This document shows positions 53,348 to 62,076 of a DNA stretch of 64,000 nt, piece by piece. Both the position numbers and the translations under genes were made by a program. This DNA is from DATKWD01 sp963704815. GTDB lineage: Bacteria; Actinomycetota; Acidimicrobiia; Acidimicrobiales; Salinilacustritrichaceae. The notes below the pieces were generated by a model. That model made no database searches and had not been told where the DNA came from. It saw only the letters and a list, made by a program, of their open reading frames with translations. The stretch is taken from positions 1,364,001-1,428,000 of the forward strand of contig CAVPHU010000001.1 of assembly GCA_963704815.1 (NCBI GenBank), written 5' to 3'. Positions within the stretch are counted from its first letter, which is position 1. Every line of letters begins with the position of its first letter.

Positions 53348-53881
53348 ATGATCACCACGGGCGACCCGGCTCCCCCGATCGACCTCGTCGACGAACGGGG
53401 CGAGCGGTGGAGCCTGGCGGACCACGGCGGGCGCGACGTCGTGCTGGTCTTCCACCGGCACTTCTACTGACTGCCGTGCCAGGAGCACGTGGTCGCCGTG
53501 CGCGATCGCCTCGACGAGTTCGGCGATTCCGAGATCGCGGTCGTGTTCTTCGACAACCTCGACCGGCTCGGCGACTACCGACAGAGCTTCGACATCCCTG
53601 ATCGCATCCGCCTGCTCGGAGACCCCGAACGGACGGCGTACGGCGCGATGGCGATCGGTCGCAGCTCGGTCTGGGACGCATGGGGACCCAAGATCTGGTG
53701 GTCCTACACCAAGTTGATCGCGAGAGGTCGACGGTTCCACCGGCCGACCAGCGACACGCTGCAACTCGGCGGCGACTTCGTCGTCGGCCCCGACCAGCAC
53801 CTGTCCTACGTGTTCCACCCGCCCGACCCCGACTCCCGTCCACCGGTCGACCATCTGATCGACTCGCTCTCGCCGACCTGA
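53348..53881 (+). CDS. AhpC/TSA-like thioredoxin-fold protein, candidate selenoprotein (in-frame TGA, UxxC)
   Basis: A 177-residue peroxiredoxin-like protein. ATG 53348 follows AGGA. The frame reads PAPPIDLVDERGERWSLAD and VVLVFHRHFY, then TGA at codon 41 (53468-53470), then LPCQEHVVAVRDRLDEFG to the stop at 53881 without other breaks. Cysteine homologues of this AhpC-TSA type have RHF-x-C-x-x-C-x-E-H at this point, so TGA stands exactly in place of the first cysteine, giving U41-x-x-C44. A hairpin with GGT in the loop lies 15-31 bases after the TGA, as a bacterial SECIS should. The role would be peroxide or disulfide reduction. Alternative: a TGC-to-TGA error or a nonsense mutation. No selA/B/C/D genes are in the window. 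Confidence 0.75.
53485..53501 (+). promoter_or_regulatory. Putative bacterial SECIS hairpin
   Basis: GCACG (53485-53489) pairs with CGTGC (53497-53501) around the seven-base loop TGGTCGC. The loop carries GGT 21-23 bases after the in-frame TGA, inside the distance range known for SelB-binding elements in bacteria. Confidence 0.55.
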
Positions 53882-53893
53882 TCCCCCACACTG

Positions 53894-55032
53894 GTGGGCG
53901 TGACCTCGTTGTTCCCGCCGCTCGAGATCGGGCCGCTTCGCTGCGCGATGCCGGTCGTGCTGGCGCCGATGGCCGGGGTGACCAACGCTCCGTTCCGGTC
54001 GCTGTGCCGCGAGTTCGGGGCGGCGCTCTACGTCAGCGAGATGGTGAGCGCCCGCGGGCTGGTCGAACGCCATGACAAGACCAAGCGCATCGCCGACTTC
54101 GCCGACGACGAACCGGTCCGGTCGATCCAGCTCTACGGCACCGATCCACAGGTCATGGGGGCTGCCGTGGCCCAACTCGTGGGCGAGGAGCGGGTCGACC
54201 ACATCGACCTGAACTTCGGATGCCCGGCCCGAAAGGTCACCCGTCACGGCGGCGGCGCCGCCCTCACGGTTCGGCGCCGCCTCTTCGCCGACGTCGTCGG
54301 CGCAGCCGTCGACGCGGCGGGCCCGGTACCGGTGACGGTCAAGATGCGCCTCGGCGTGGACGACGATCACCTGACCTTCCTCGATGCCGGTCGGGCGGCC
54401 GAAGACGCCGGTGCTGCGGCGGTGGCCCTGCACGCACGAACGGCTCAGCAGCTCTACTCGGGCACCGCCGACTGGTCGGCCATCACCGAGTTGAAGGAGG
54501 CCGTCAGGTCGATCCCGGTGCTCGGCAACGGTGACATCTGGGAGGCGAACGACGCCGTCGAGATGATGCGCACCACCGGGTGCGACGGCGTCGTCGTCGG
54601 GCGTGGTTGCCTGGGCCGGCCGTGGCTGTTCCGCGACCTCGCGGCTGCCTTCGCGGGCGTCGAGGTGGAGCCGCCGCCGAATCTGGGCCGGATCACCGAT
54701 GCCATGCGTCGGCACGCCGCCCTTCTCGCCGGGTGGTTCGGCGAGACCCACGGACTCAAGGAGTTCCGCAAGCACACCGGTTGGTACCTCCAGGGTTTCG
54801 TGATCGGGTCGACGCTCCGCCGCGATCTCCGCAACGTCGCCACCCTCGAAGAGCTCGAAGCGCTCCTCGCACCGCTCGACCGAGCGACGCCGTTTCCGGT
54901 CGACGCGTTGCGGATGCCTCGCGGCCACACGCACGGACCAAGCCCGTCACCGTTCCCGAGGGCTGGTTCGATCACCCCGATGTCACCGAGCGCCTCGATC
55001 GCGACGCCGACCTGGTCGTCTCGGGCGGGTGA
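53894..55032 (+). CDS. dusB: tRNA-dihydrouridine synthase DusB (one-base deletion near the end)
   Basis: FMN enzyme that reduces uridine in the tRNA D-loop. Start GTG 53894. Markers: VLAPMAGVTNAPFR, YVSEMVSARGL, IDLNFGCPARKVTRHGGGAAL with catalytic Cys110, LHARTAQQLYSG, VLGNGDIW and GVVVGRGCLGRPW, then the helical C-terminal domain (KHTGWYLQGF). After RGHTHG near 54936 the family continues one base out of phase as TKPVTVPEGWFDHPDVTERL to a stop at 55032; here one base seems missing, the opposite of the other breaks in the window. Repaired length 379. The end overlaps maf (GTGA). Confidence 0.9.
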
Positions 55033-55622
55033 CGCGCTACATCCTCGCCTCGGCGTCGCCGCGCCGGAGCGACCTCCTCGAGCAGCTCGGGCTCGACATC
55101 GAGATCCGACCGACCGGCACCGACGAGACGCTCTTGGACGCCGAGCCACCGATGGCCTACGTGCGACGGCTCAGCCGGGCCAAGGCCGAGGCCGCGGCCG
55201 CATCACTCGACCGCGACGACGACGGTTGGGTCGTGATCGGCGCCGACACCTGCGTCGCCCTCGACCAGCAGATCTTCGGCAAGCCCACCGACGACGCCGA
55301 CGCGGCGGCCATGCTGCGAACCCTGAGCCGGCGTCCCCACCGGGTCGTGACCGGCGTCGCCGTCCTCACGGCAGCCGCGGCGGTCACCGACACCGAGACG
55401 ACGACCGTCACCATGACGCCGATGACCGACGCCGAGATCGCGTGGTACGTCGCCACCGGTGAACCCGACGGCAAGGCGGGCGGCTTCGCGATCCAGGGCA
55501 TCGGAGGTGCGTTCATCGAGTCGATCGACGGCTCGGCCAGCAACGTCGTCGGCCTGCCGCTCGCACTCACCCGCCGACTCCTCGCATCGGTCGGCATCGA
55601 CGTGTTCGATCCCGACCACTGA
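55029..55622 (+). CDS. Maf family nucleotide pyrophosphatase
   Basis: A 197-residue protein: ILASASPRRSDLLEQLGL (the Maf opening with SxRR), GADTCVALDQQIFGKP (catalytic Asp region, the D of GADT), LSRRPHRVVTGVAV and GKAGGFAIQGIGGAFIESIDGSASNVVGLPL (given in part). The GFAIQG and SNVVGLP elements match YhdE-type enzymes, which hydrolyse dTTP/UTP and modified nucleotides. GTG start inside the dusB stop, so the two tRNA/nucleotide-quality genes are coupled. Confidence 0.92.
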   Translation: MTRYILASASPRRSDLLEQLGLDIEIRPTGTDETLLDAEPPMAYVRRLSRAKAEAAAASLDRDDDGWVVIGADTCVALDQQIFGKPTDDADAAAMLRTLSRRPHRVVTGVAVLTAAAAVTDTETTTVTMTPMTDAEIAWYVATGEPDGKAGGFAIQGIGGAFIESIDGSASNVVGLPLALTRRLLASVGIDVFDPDH

Positions 55623-55627
55623 GACCC

Positions 55628-56596
55628 GTGCTCGAGCTCCCCGATGCCCAGGCCTACGACGATGCGGTCGCCCGGATCGACGGCATCGACCGGTGGTGCT
55701 CGTCGACCGACTGGGTGCTGCCGCTCACGGCATCGATGCGGCCAGACGACCCGATCGCGGTCCGAACGGCATCGGGTTGGGGTCTGTTCGACCGCACGAC
55801 GGCCTCCGACGGTCGGCGCATTCTCATGGGGGTCGACCGGATCTGGGGCTTCGCCTGCCCGGTCATCGGTGAGCCGGGGGTGTGGTCGGAGATCGCCGGT
55901 TTCGCCTGTGACGGTGGCGTCGACGCCGTGATCATCGGTGGCCTCGTCGAGGGCGGAAACGCATGGAACTCGGCGCTGGCCGGGTTCGATGCCACCCACC
56001 GCCTCCATCGGCTGGGCGGCATCACTCGCCGCCGCGCCCATCTCGGCGACGGCTTCGACGCCTGGTTCGCCGGCCGGAGTCCGCGCTTTCGCCAACGCAT
56101 GCGCAGCCTCCGGCGGGAGGCCGACCACGCCGGGTTGCACTTCGTGACGATCACCTCGACCGAACCCTCGGCGGTGCTGGACCGTCTGATCGCGATCGAG
56201 CGGCGGAGTTGGAAGGGGGCCGACGACGACGGGCTGATGGGGGCCGAGATGGCCGCCTTCTACCGGCTGGTGCTGGCCCGCCTCGGACCCGACCGGACCC
56301 GTTGCCTGGTCGCCCGCCTCGACGGCCAGGACGTGGGCTACATCGTCGGCGGGGTGCGCGACTCGACCTATCGAGGGCTCCAGCTCTCGTCCGCGGAGGA
56401 GGTGCACTCGCTCGGGGTCGGTCACCTCTTGCAGCTCGCGCAGATCGAGCGCCTGTGCGACGAAGGCCTCACGACCTACGACCTCGGGATGGACATGCCG
56501 TACAAGACCCGGTGGTCCGATCACACGCTGGAGACGACGACCATCGCCGCGTTTCCACGGTCGGTCGGGCCGGCGGTCAGCGCGGACGAGGGCTGA
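55628..56596 (+). CDS. GNAT/FemAB-like acyltransferase
   Basis: A 322-residue protein. The second half resembles the Acetyltransf_6 (CelD/BioF2) group: RSPRFRQRMRSLRREADHAG, IERRSWKGADDDGLM, then LVARLDGQDVGYIVGG and YDLGMDMPYKTRW. These proteins transfer acyl or aminoacyl groups in envelope or polysaccharide synthesis. The N-terminal half has no clear motif. Five bases after maf. Its last 20 bases overlap the end of the convergent CotH gene. Confidence 0.75.
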   Translation: MLELPDAQAYDDAVARIDGIDRWCSSTDWVLPLTASMRPDDPIAVRTASGWGLFDRTTASDGRRILMGVDRIWGFACPVIGEPGVWSEIAGFACDGGVDAVIIGGLVEGGNAWNSALAGFDATHRLHRLGGITRRRAHLGDGFDAWFAGRSPRFRQRMRSLRREADHAGLHFVTITSTEPSAVLDRLIAIERRSWKGADDDGLMGAEMAAFYRLVLARLGPDRTRCLVARLDGQDVGYIVGGVRDSTYRGLQLSSAEEVHSLGVGHLLQLAQIERLCDEGLTTYDLGMDMPYKTRWSDHTLETTTIAAFPRSVGPAVSADEG

Positions 56597-59500
56597 GCAG
56601 GCCGACGTCGCCGCCATCGTCGGCTTCGCCGACGCCGGCCGACAACGGACCGAGCAGGAGCCGGTCGGTCAGCGTGACCGCACCGGTCAGGACCTCACCG
56701 TCGTCAGCGTCGGGTGCGACGACGACGGTGCGGCCGAAGGCCAGACCCTCGGGGATCGGGCCACCACGCGCCACGGCGAAGTTGCGCACCTCGTCGCGAT
56801 TGTCGACCACGATCGAGTTCTCGACCGTCAGGGTCCCGGCCGAGCCGACGGCGTACTCGTCACCGAACCGGACGCCCACGTCGTTGCTCATCACCAGGGA
56901 GTGGTCGACGGTCACCTGTGGCGACCCGTACCCGACCTCGACCCCCTGCTCGCAGCCGACCAGCACCGAGTCGGAGAGCATCGCCGTGCCGCCCGCCGAG
57001 AAGGCAACGCACTCGTGGAAGAACCCCTCGATCCACAGGCCGTCCAGCTCGACGTCGGCCCCGTTGTGGTCGATCCCGTCGTCGGCCCCGCCGATGAACA
57101 CCGAGCGGCTCACCTGTGCGCCGCCCGCGTCGACGCCGGCACCGGGTGAGCGGGCGAGGTAGAGCGCATCGTTGTCGTCATCACCCTCCCCCGGCCCGGG
57201 AAAGTCGAGGAACCACGATCGGTCGATCGAGACCGCGGAGTCGACGAACTCGCCACCGGTGTCGAGTCGGGTGACCAACGAATCCGAGATCGTCACCGAC
57301 CCATCCGCGCCCGAGGGGCCCTTGCCCGGCCCGTCCTGGACCACCACGCGGTCGAGGGCCACCTCGGCCTGGCCCGCAGCGAACACCACCGGCTGAGATC
57401 CGGAGTGCCCGAAGGCTCGTTCGGAGTGACCGCCACCACCGACGAACCAGGTGTGGACGTAGTCGCCCGGGGCGTCGAAGTGAAGGAGACCGCCCCAGGG
57501 TGCGTCGGGCCGTCGCGGAGCGAAGACCACCGGCGCCTCGTCGGTTCCCCGGCTCTCGACGCTGCCGCCCACATCGAGATCGGCCTGCGCGGCCACCTCG
57601 ACGCGGGTGCCTGGCTCGATGGTGAGCGTCGACCCCTCGAGGACTCGCGCCGTCGCCGAGAGCACGATCGTCTCGTCCGGCCCCCACGTGAGCTGGTCGC
57701 CTGTCAGGTCGCCCGCCATCGAACGCGTCGATGCGTCCGGTCCGTCGACGGCGATCGAGCGGGAGGGGCCGGACTCCCCCAGCGTCACCACCAGGACCGA
57801 GTCGTCGGCGGAACCCACCTGCCGGGTGGTCGAACCTCGGCCGCGACGGACGATGATCGGCGCCTCGTCCATCGACCCACCCTCGACGCCGACCGTGACG
57901 ATTCCGGACACGGACTGGTCGATGGTCCCGTCGTCCTGCCGCGCCTCCACCACCATCGGCAGCGATCCACCGACCGGGACGTGCGTCGGGGCGAGCAACG
58001 TCAGCTGGTCGACGAGCTCGGACTGCAGCACCGAGCCACCTCGCTCGCGGACGCGGTCGACCAGCTCGTCGTGGCGCGTCCCGAACCGATCGATCAGGTC
58101 GGACTGGTTGGTGTCGAGCGCAGCGGCGAAGGTCTCGGCATCGACCACCGAGGGATCGAGCAGCGCGAGTTCGGTCATCACCTCGTGAGGACGCGACGGA
58201 AGCACGCCATCGAGCTCGGAACGAACCGTCGACAAGGTGTCGGCGAAGACCTGGGGAGTGAGCTCGTCGAGCACCACGGCCAACTGGGTCTGGAACCGCG
58301 CGAGCACCCCGGCGTCGTGGAGGATGGCCGCGTCGATCCGACTCTCGGCACACGACGTCAACCCGGACGGCTCGTCGATCTCGAGCACCCCGTCGAGGTG
58401 ACACGGCTGGAACATGTCGTCGGGGTCCCACGGTTGGATCGCCCATCGGACGCCGAGGTCGGCGCCGCGAGCCACCGGATCGCCGACGAAGAAGACCTCG
58501 TCGCTGTAGTCGCCGTTCTCGACCAGGCTCATCAGCGCCAGCCATCGGAGGTACTGATCCAGGTCCATCTGCTCGTCGAGGTCGCCGGCGAGGTCGTCGC
58601 CGTCGTAGCGCTCGGCGAAGGTCACGACCGACTCGTAGTCCTCGAGGATCAGGTCGGGTCGACCGTTCCTCGACCATTCGACCTCGGAGACCTGGATGCT
58701 GCGGTCGAGACGGCGCCGCACCACGCCCACGGTGGTCGGGTCGGCTTCGACCAGGTCGTCGGCCCGCTCGACGAGGAGATGGGCGCCTCGGTCCTCGTCA
58801 CCGATGACGACGTCGACCATCGCCATGCGGAGATCCGAGAGACCCAGCGCCTCGAGCAGCCGATACGTCGTCAGCGTTCGGAGGTACCCCTCGTCGAGGC
58901 ACAACGAGAGGAGGGTGAACTCCGACGGCTGCCAACCGTCGAACAGCGGGACCGGCACCCGTTCGGACAGCGAGACCGAGTAGCTCTTCCGCTCGCAGTC
59001 GAGCGTCGACTGCCCTCGCACCTGGAGTCGTGCGGTCACGTCGACGCCCTCGGCGAGCGAGAGCGTGGTGGCGACCGGTCGCCGATCGGCCTCCCGCTCC
59101 CGTTGATCGAGCACGCGCTGCTGGTCGGGGGTCAACACGAAGCGCAGCGACCGGGACTCGGGTGTGCCTTCGACCGCGGCGGCCGGATCGCATGGCCCGT
59201 TCCCGACGGTCGCCACGAGCTTCGGCGAGGTCGAGGCACCGGTGTCGGTGACCTCGATCACCGGTTCGATCGGTTCGGAGGGCCCACACAGACCGACGGC
59301 CCAGACACCTGCTCGTCGGTGTGCTTCGACGAGTGCAGCGAGTTCGGAGCCGGCGGCAGGCCCGGCGACGATCGAGCGGTGGACCCCCGCCGGGAGCGAA
59401 CCGGCCGCGGCGCCGACCCACACGACGAGCGGATCGCCGCCGAATTCGGGGAGCCCCTCAGGAGCGCGGTGAGGGGCGACCACCACCAGCATCTCGGGTC

Positions 59501-60578
59501 CGTCCGACGACCGTTCACGGCGTTCGTCCAGATGAACGGCAACGGCCGAGGCGGCCGGGGCGAGCTGAGGCGCTGCCAGTCCCCGGGGCTCCCGACGTTC
59601 GACCTGGGCGACCGCGAACGAGCGATCGTGACCGAAGCCCGTGAGCGGCGCCGCTGCGACCGGACGGGTGCGCCGATCGACCGCCTCGAATTCGAAGAAG
59701 GCCTGATCGGGGCGCTCGGCGGCTCCGTACCACTCGATCGACACGACGTTGTCGCGACCACCGAACCGCTCGGGTGGAACCGTCGTGGCGAAATCGATCG
59801 GCTCGACGGCGTCCTCGACCGGTCGGCTCGAGGGGTCGAGATCGCCGGCGGGAAGGTTCGAGCGGAGGACCTCGACCCCGCCCACCCGGAGCACCAGGCC
59901 GCCGGAGTGTGACCCGCTGAGCAGCAACCCGCTCGGGTCGACCGACTCGTCGAGCACGAGGTTCGTGCGGGCACGCACGGGGCCACCTGCGTCGGCGACG
60001 GCGGTAGGAATCGATCGCAGCGGGGTGGGTGTGCTCTCGAACCCGTCGTCGAGCAGCAGGGTGTTGCGAGCCCAGCCGTCCGGGGGCGACCCGGCCTCGG
60101 ACCAGACCAACCAGGGGGCCGGAGCCTCGCTCACCACGGCCGCAACCGAGTAGCCGTCGTCGACCGGACCCAGTCCGAAGACCCCGAGATCCACGTCGGC
60201 AGCGAGCGACTCGATCACCTCGACGGCCACGGTCGCGCTGGTCGCGGCCTCGCCGTCGTCGGTGCCGGGGTCGACGAGCAGGGCGACGGCCGGATCGTCG
60301 GCCTCGGCGCGGGCCGTGGCGATGTCGATGCCCGGCGAAACCGTTCGCAGGCAGGTCTCGGGATCGGCATCGACGGCCGCACCGCCCGGTCCGAGGGCAC
60401 GCACGGTGACCCGGCGGCCCTCGCCCGGCGTCAGCTCCTCACGCAGCTTGCGCAGATCGACGGCGTCCTCGCAGCGATCGACGGTGTCCGGGTCGACGGG
60501 CGCGGCCACGGGACCGGGATCCGCGGCACAGGCCGTGACCAGGACGGACAAGACCGTTGCGATGGCCCACCGGCGCAC
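56577..60578 (-). CDS. CotH-domain lipoprotein with parallel beta-helix
   Basis: A 1333-residue exported lipoprotein (lipobox LVTAC, Cys17). Residues about 30-480 are beta-rich and unrecognised. Residues about 500-860 form a CotH-type kinase-like domain: LQVRGQSTLDCERKSYSVSL, GAHLLVERADD, LDQYLRWLALMSLVENGDYS and RWAIQPWDPDDMF. CotH proteins can phosphorylate other exported proteins. The last 330 residues form a right-handed beta-helix (TLTIEPGTRVEVAAQADLDV, VQDGPGKGPSG, DGIDHNGADVELDGLWIEG), usual in surface-attached proteins. It follows the VTC-DUF4956 gene by 11 bases. No transmembrane helix beyond the signal. The frame is unbroken throughout. Confidence 0.85.
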   Translation of the reverse strand: MRRWAIATVLSVLVTACAADPGPVAAPVDPDTVDRCEDAVDLRKLREELTPGEGRRVTVRALGPGGAAVDADPETCLRTVSPGIDIATARAEADDPAVALLVDPGTDDGEAATSATVAVEVIESLAADVDLGVFGLGPVDDGYSVAAVVSEAPAPWLVWSEAGSPPDGWARNTLLLDDGFESTPTPLRSIPTAVADAGGPVRARTNLVLDESVDPSGLLLSGSHSGGLVLRVGGVEVLRSNLPAGDLDPSSRPVEDAVEPIDFATTVPPERFGGRDNVVSIEWYGAAERPDQAFFEFEAVDRRTRPVAAAPLTGFGHDRSFAVAQVERREPRGLAAPQLAPAASAVAVHLDERRERSSDGPEMLVVVAPHRAPEGLPEFGGDPLVVWVGAAAGSLPAGVHRSIVAGPAAGSELAALVEAHRRAGVWAVGLCGPSEPIEPVIEVTDTGASTSPKLVATVGNGPCDPAAAVEGTPESRSLRFVLTPDQQRVLDQREREADRRPVATTLSLAEGVDVTARLQVRGQSTLDCERKSYSVSLSERVPVPLFDGWQPSEFTLLSLCLDEGYLRTLTTYRLLEALGLSDLRMAMVDVVIGDEDRGAHLLVERADDLVEADPTTVGVVRRRLDRSIQVSEVEWSRNGRPDLILEDYESVVTFAERYDGDDLAGDLDEQMDLDQYLRWLALMSLVENGDYSDEVFFVGDPVARGADLGVRWAIQPWDPDDMFQPCHLDGVLEIDEPSGLTSCAESRIDAAILHDAGVLARFQTQLAVVLDELTPQVFADTLSTVRSELDGVLPSRPHEVMTELALLDPSVVDAETFAAALDTNQSDLIDRFGTRHDELVDRVRERGGSVLQSELVDQLTLLAPTHVPVGGSLPMVVEARQDDGTIDQSVSGIVTVGVEGGSMDEAPIIVRRGRGSTTRQVGSADDSVLVVTLGESGPSRSIAVDGPDASTRSMAGDLTGDQLTWGPDETIVLSATARVLEGSTLTIEPGTRVEVAAQADLDVGGSVESRGTDEAPVVFAPRRPDAPWGGLLHFDAPGDYVHTWFVGGGGHSERAFGHSGSQPVVFAAGQAEVALDRVVVQDGPGKGPSGADGSVTISDSLVTRLDTGGEFVDSAVSIDRSWFLDFPGPGEGDDDNDALYLARSPGAGVDAGGAQVSRSVFIGGADDGIDHNGADVELDGLWIEGFFHECVAFSAGGTAMLSDSVLVGCEQGVEVGYGSPQVTVDHSLVMSNDVGVRFGDEYAVGSAGTLTVENSIVVDNRDEVRNFAVARGGPIPEGLAFGRTVVVAPDADDGEVLTGAVTLTDRLLLGPLSAGVGEADDGGDVGLLSPRPR

Positions 60579-60589
60579 CGTCGCCGCCC

Positions 60590-61942
60590 TCAGGACGAGG
60601 TGCCGCCGTCACGGTGGTACAGCTTCAGCTGCGCCGTGTCCGACAGGAAGTCGATCTCGAGGACCCGCACGTCGACGACGTGCAATCCGGTGCGGGTCCG
60701 CAGATCGTCGAGCAACTCCTCTCGGCGGTCGGGCCCGATGTTGGCGATCTTCTCGTACCTCACGGTCTGGGTCGCCAGGCGGTTGGAGACCTTCGCCGAC
60801 GAGAGCAGCATCACCGTGGCCGTGATGCCCACATCGGCGACGATCACCTCGGCCCAGGTGAGGGCGCCGACACTGATGGCGTTGACGACCGCCACCGCGA
60901 CCAGCGCGAACACATGGGTCATCTCGAAGAACGGGATGCTCTCGGTCCGGAAGCGCAGGATGGCGAACAGTGCGAACAACCCGAACCCGAACCCGACGTT
61001 CAGGTCGAGGCCGTTCATGATGTAGACGACGAAGAAGGTCGCGATGTTGAACACGAACATCGTGAAGACCCACTCGTGGTCGGGGTGCCTCGGCAGGTAG
61101 CCGACCACGATGATGAGAATGCCGACGATGAGGTTGAGGCCGAGCCGCACGAGCATCTCGCCCAGATCGCGCCAGACGAGCAGATCGACCTCGAACAACT
61201 GGCTCGCGTAGTTCGACTTCGGCCATCCGGCCAGATCGACCACGGCCCGAACCATCGGTTTGAAGTCGTTGGCCTTCACGTCGGGGCGAGCCGCGAGCAC
61301 GCCAAGGCAGTACTTGGTCATCCGGTGGGGCCGCACGCCACGGCGTTTGAGGGCACCGGCGAGCGGCGACTGCCGCGAGACCGCGGCCTGCTTGAGCTCG
61401 CAGATGGCCACGCCGTCGAACCGGCTGAGCTCCTCTCCCATGCGGAGATGCAGCCCGATGTCGATCGTCGCCCGCTCGCCCAGCTCGGGTCGGCCGATGG
61501 CGAGCCGAAAGAAGTCGGCCCGCACCGTCGGAACGAGGAGCGATGGGTCCCAACCTCGCTCGCCCGCGATCTCGCTCACCAGCGATCGGGCCGGTCCGCA
61601 GAGGGAGGTGGACATCTCGTCGACGAGCACACGACGTTTGACGGTTCGTCCCTGGTTGGTCTTCTTCTTCACCTCGAAGAAGACCTGATCGGTGTCGGCA
61701 TAGCGGCGGTATCGGAACTTGTACCGGGGCAGATCGCTGTTGTGGTGCTGGCGGTAGCAAGCGAGATCGTCGGTGTCGAAGTACTGGTTCTCGTAGCGAT
61801 GCAACGCGTGGCCGTCGATGTCGAGCAGGCGATAGCCCTCACCCAGCTCCGAGAGCACCCCGCCCAGGTCGGCCACGTCGAAGACGAACTTCGTGTCGAC
61901 GCGGTTCAACAGCGCCAGGTCTTCGAGGGCGGCGAGATCCAT
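60590..61942 (-). CDS. VTC-domain polyphosphate polymerase fused to DUF4956 membrane domain
   Basis: A 450-residue protein. Residues 1-215 are a VTC tunnel domain: LLNRVDTKFVFDVADL, YENQYFDTDDLACYRQHHN (with the acidic/basic residues), YKFRYRRYADTDQVFFEVKKK and RMTKYCLGVLA. Residues about 245-450 are DUF4956 with five membrane helices and RFRTESIPFFEMTHVFALVA. In most bacteria these are two neighbouring genes; here they are one frame. The true start may be ATG 62036 (MTLLDPPQTP), which joins this frame if one extra base around 61955-61990 is removed, giving 481 residues. Probably makes or uses polyphosphate at the membrane; encoded between two CotH genes. Confidence 0.85.
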   Translation of the reverse strand: MDLAALEDLALLNRVDTKFVFDVADLGGVLSELGEGYRLLDIDGHALHRYENQYFDTDDLACYRQHHNSDLPRYKFRYRRYADTDQVFFEVKKKTNQGRTVKRRVLVDEMSTSLCGPARSLVSEIAGERGWDPSLLVPTVRADFFRLAIGRPELGERATIDIGLHLRMGEELSRFDGVAICELKQAAVSRQSPLAGALKRRGVRPHRMTKYCLGVLAARPDVKANDFKPMVRAVVDLAGWPKSNYASQLFEVDLLVWRDLGEMLVRLGLNLIVGILIIVVGYLPRHPDHEWVFTMFVFNIATFFVVYIMNGLDLNVGFGFGLFALFAILRFRTESIPFFEMTHVFALVAVAVVNAISVGALTWAEVIVADVGITATVMLLSSAKVSNRLATQTVRYEKIANIGPDRREELLDDLRTRTGLHVVDVRVLEIDFLSDTAQLKLYHRDGGTSS

Positions 61943-62076
61943 CGTCCCGAGGCGGGTCGCCGCCGCGGTGACCGCCGCCGGCGACGGTCTCCGGCCGGGC
62001 CGACGCCGGAGTCTGCGGGGGGTCGAGGAGGGTCATGCGGTCGGGCGAGCCTAAACCTTCGACGCCATCGACTCGC

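Noticed and set aside
57405..59912. An 835-codon open frame on the plus strand opposite the large CotH gene
   Set aside because: Its Asp/Arg/Gly/His-rich translation is the usual antisense shadow of GC-rich coding DNA; the minus-strand frame has a signal peptide and clear domains.
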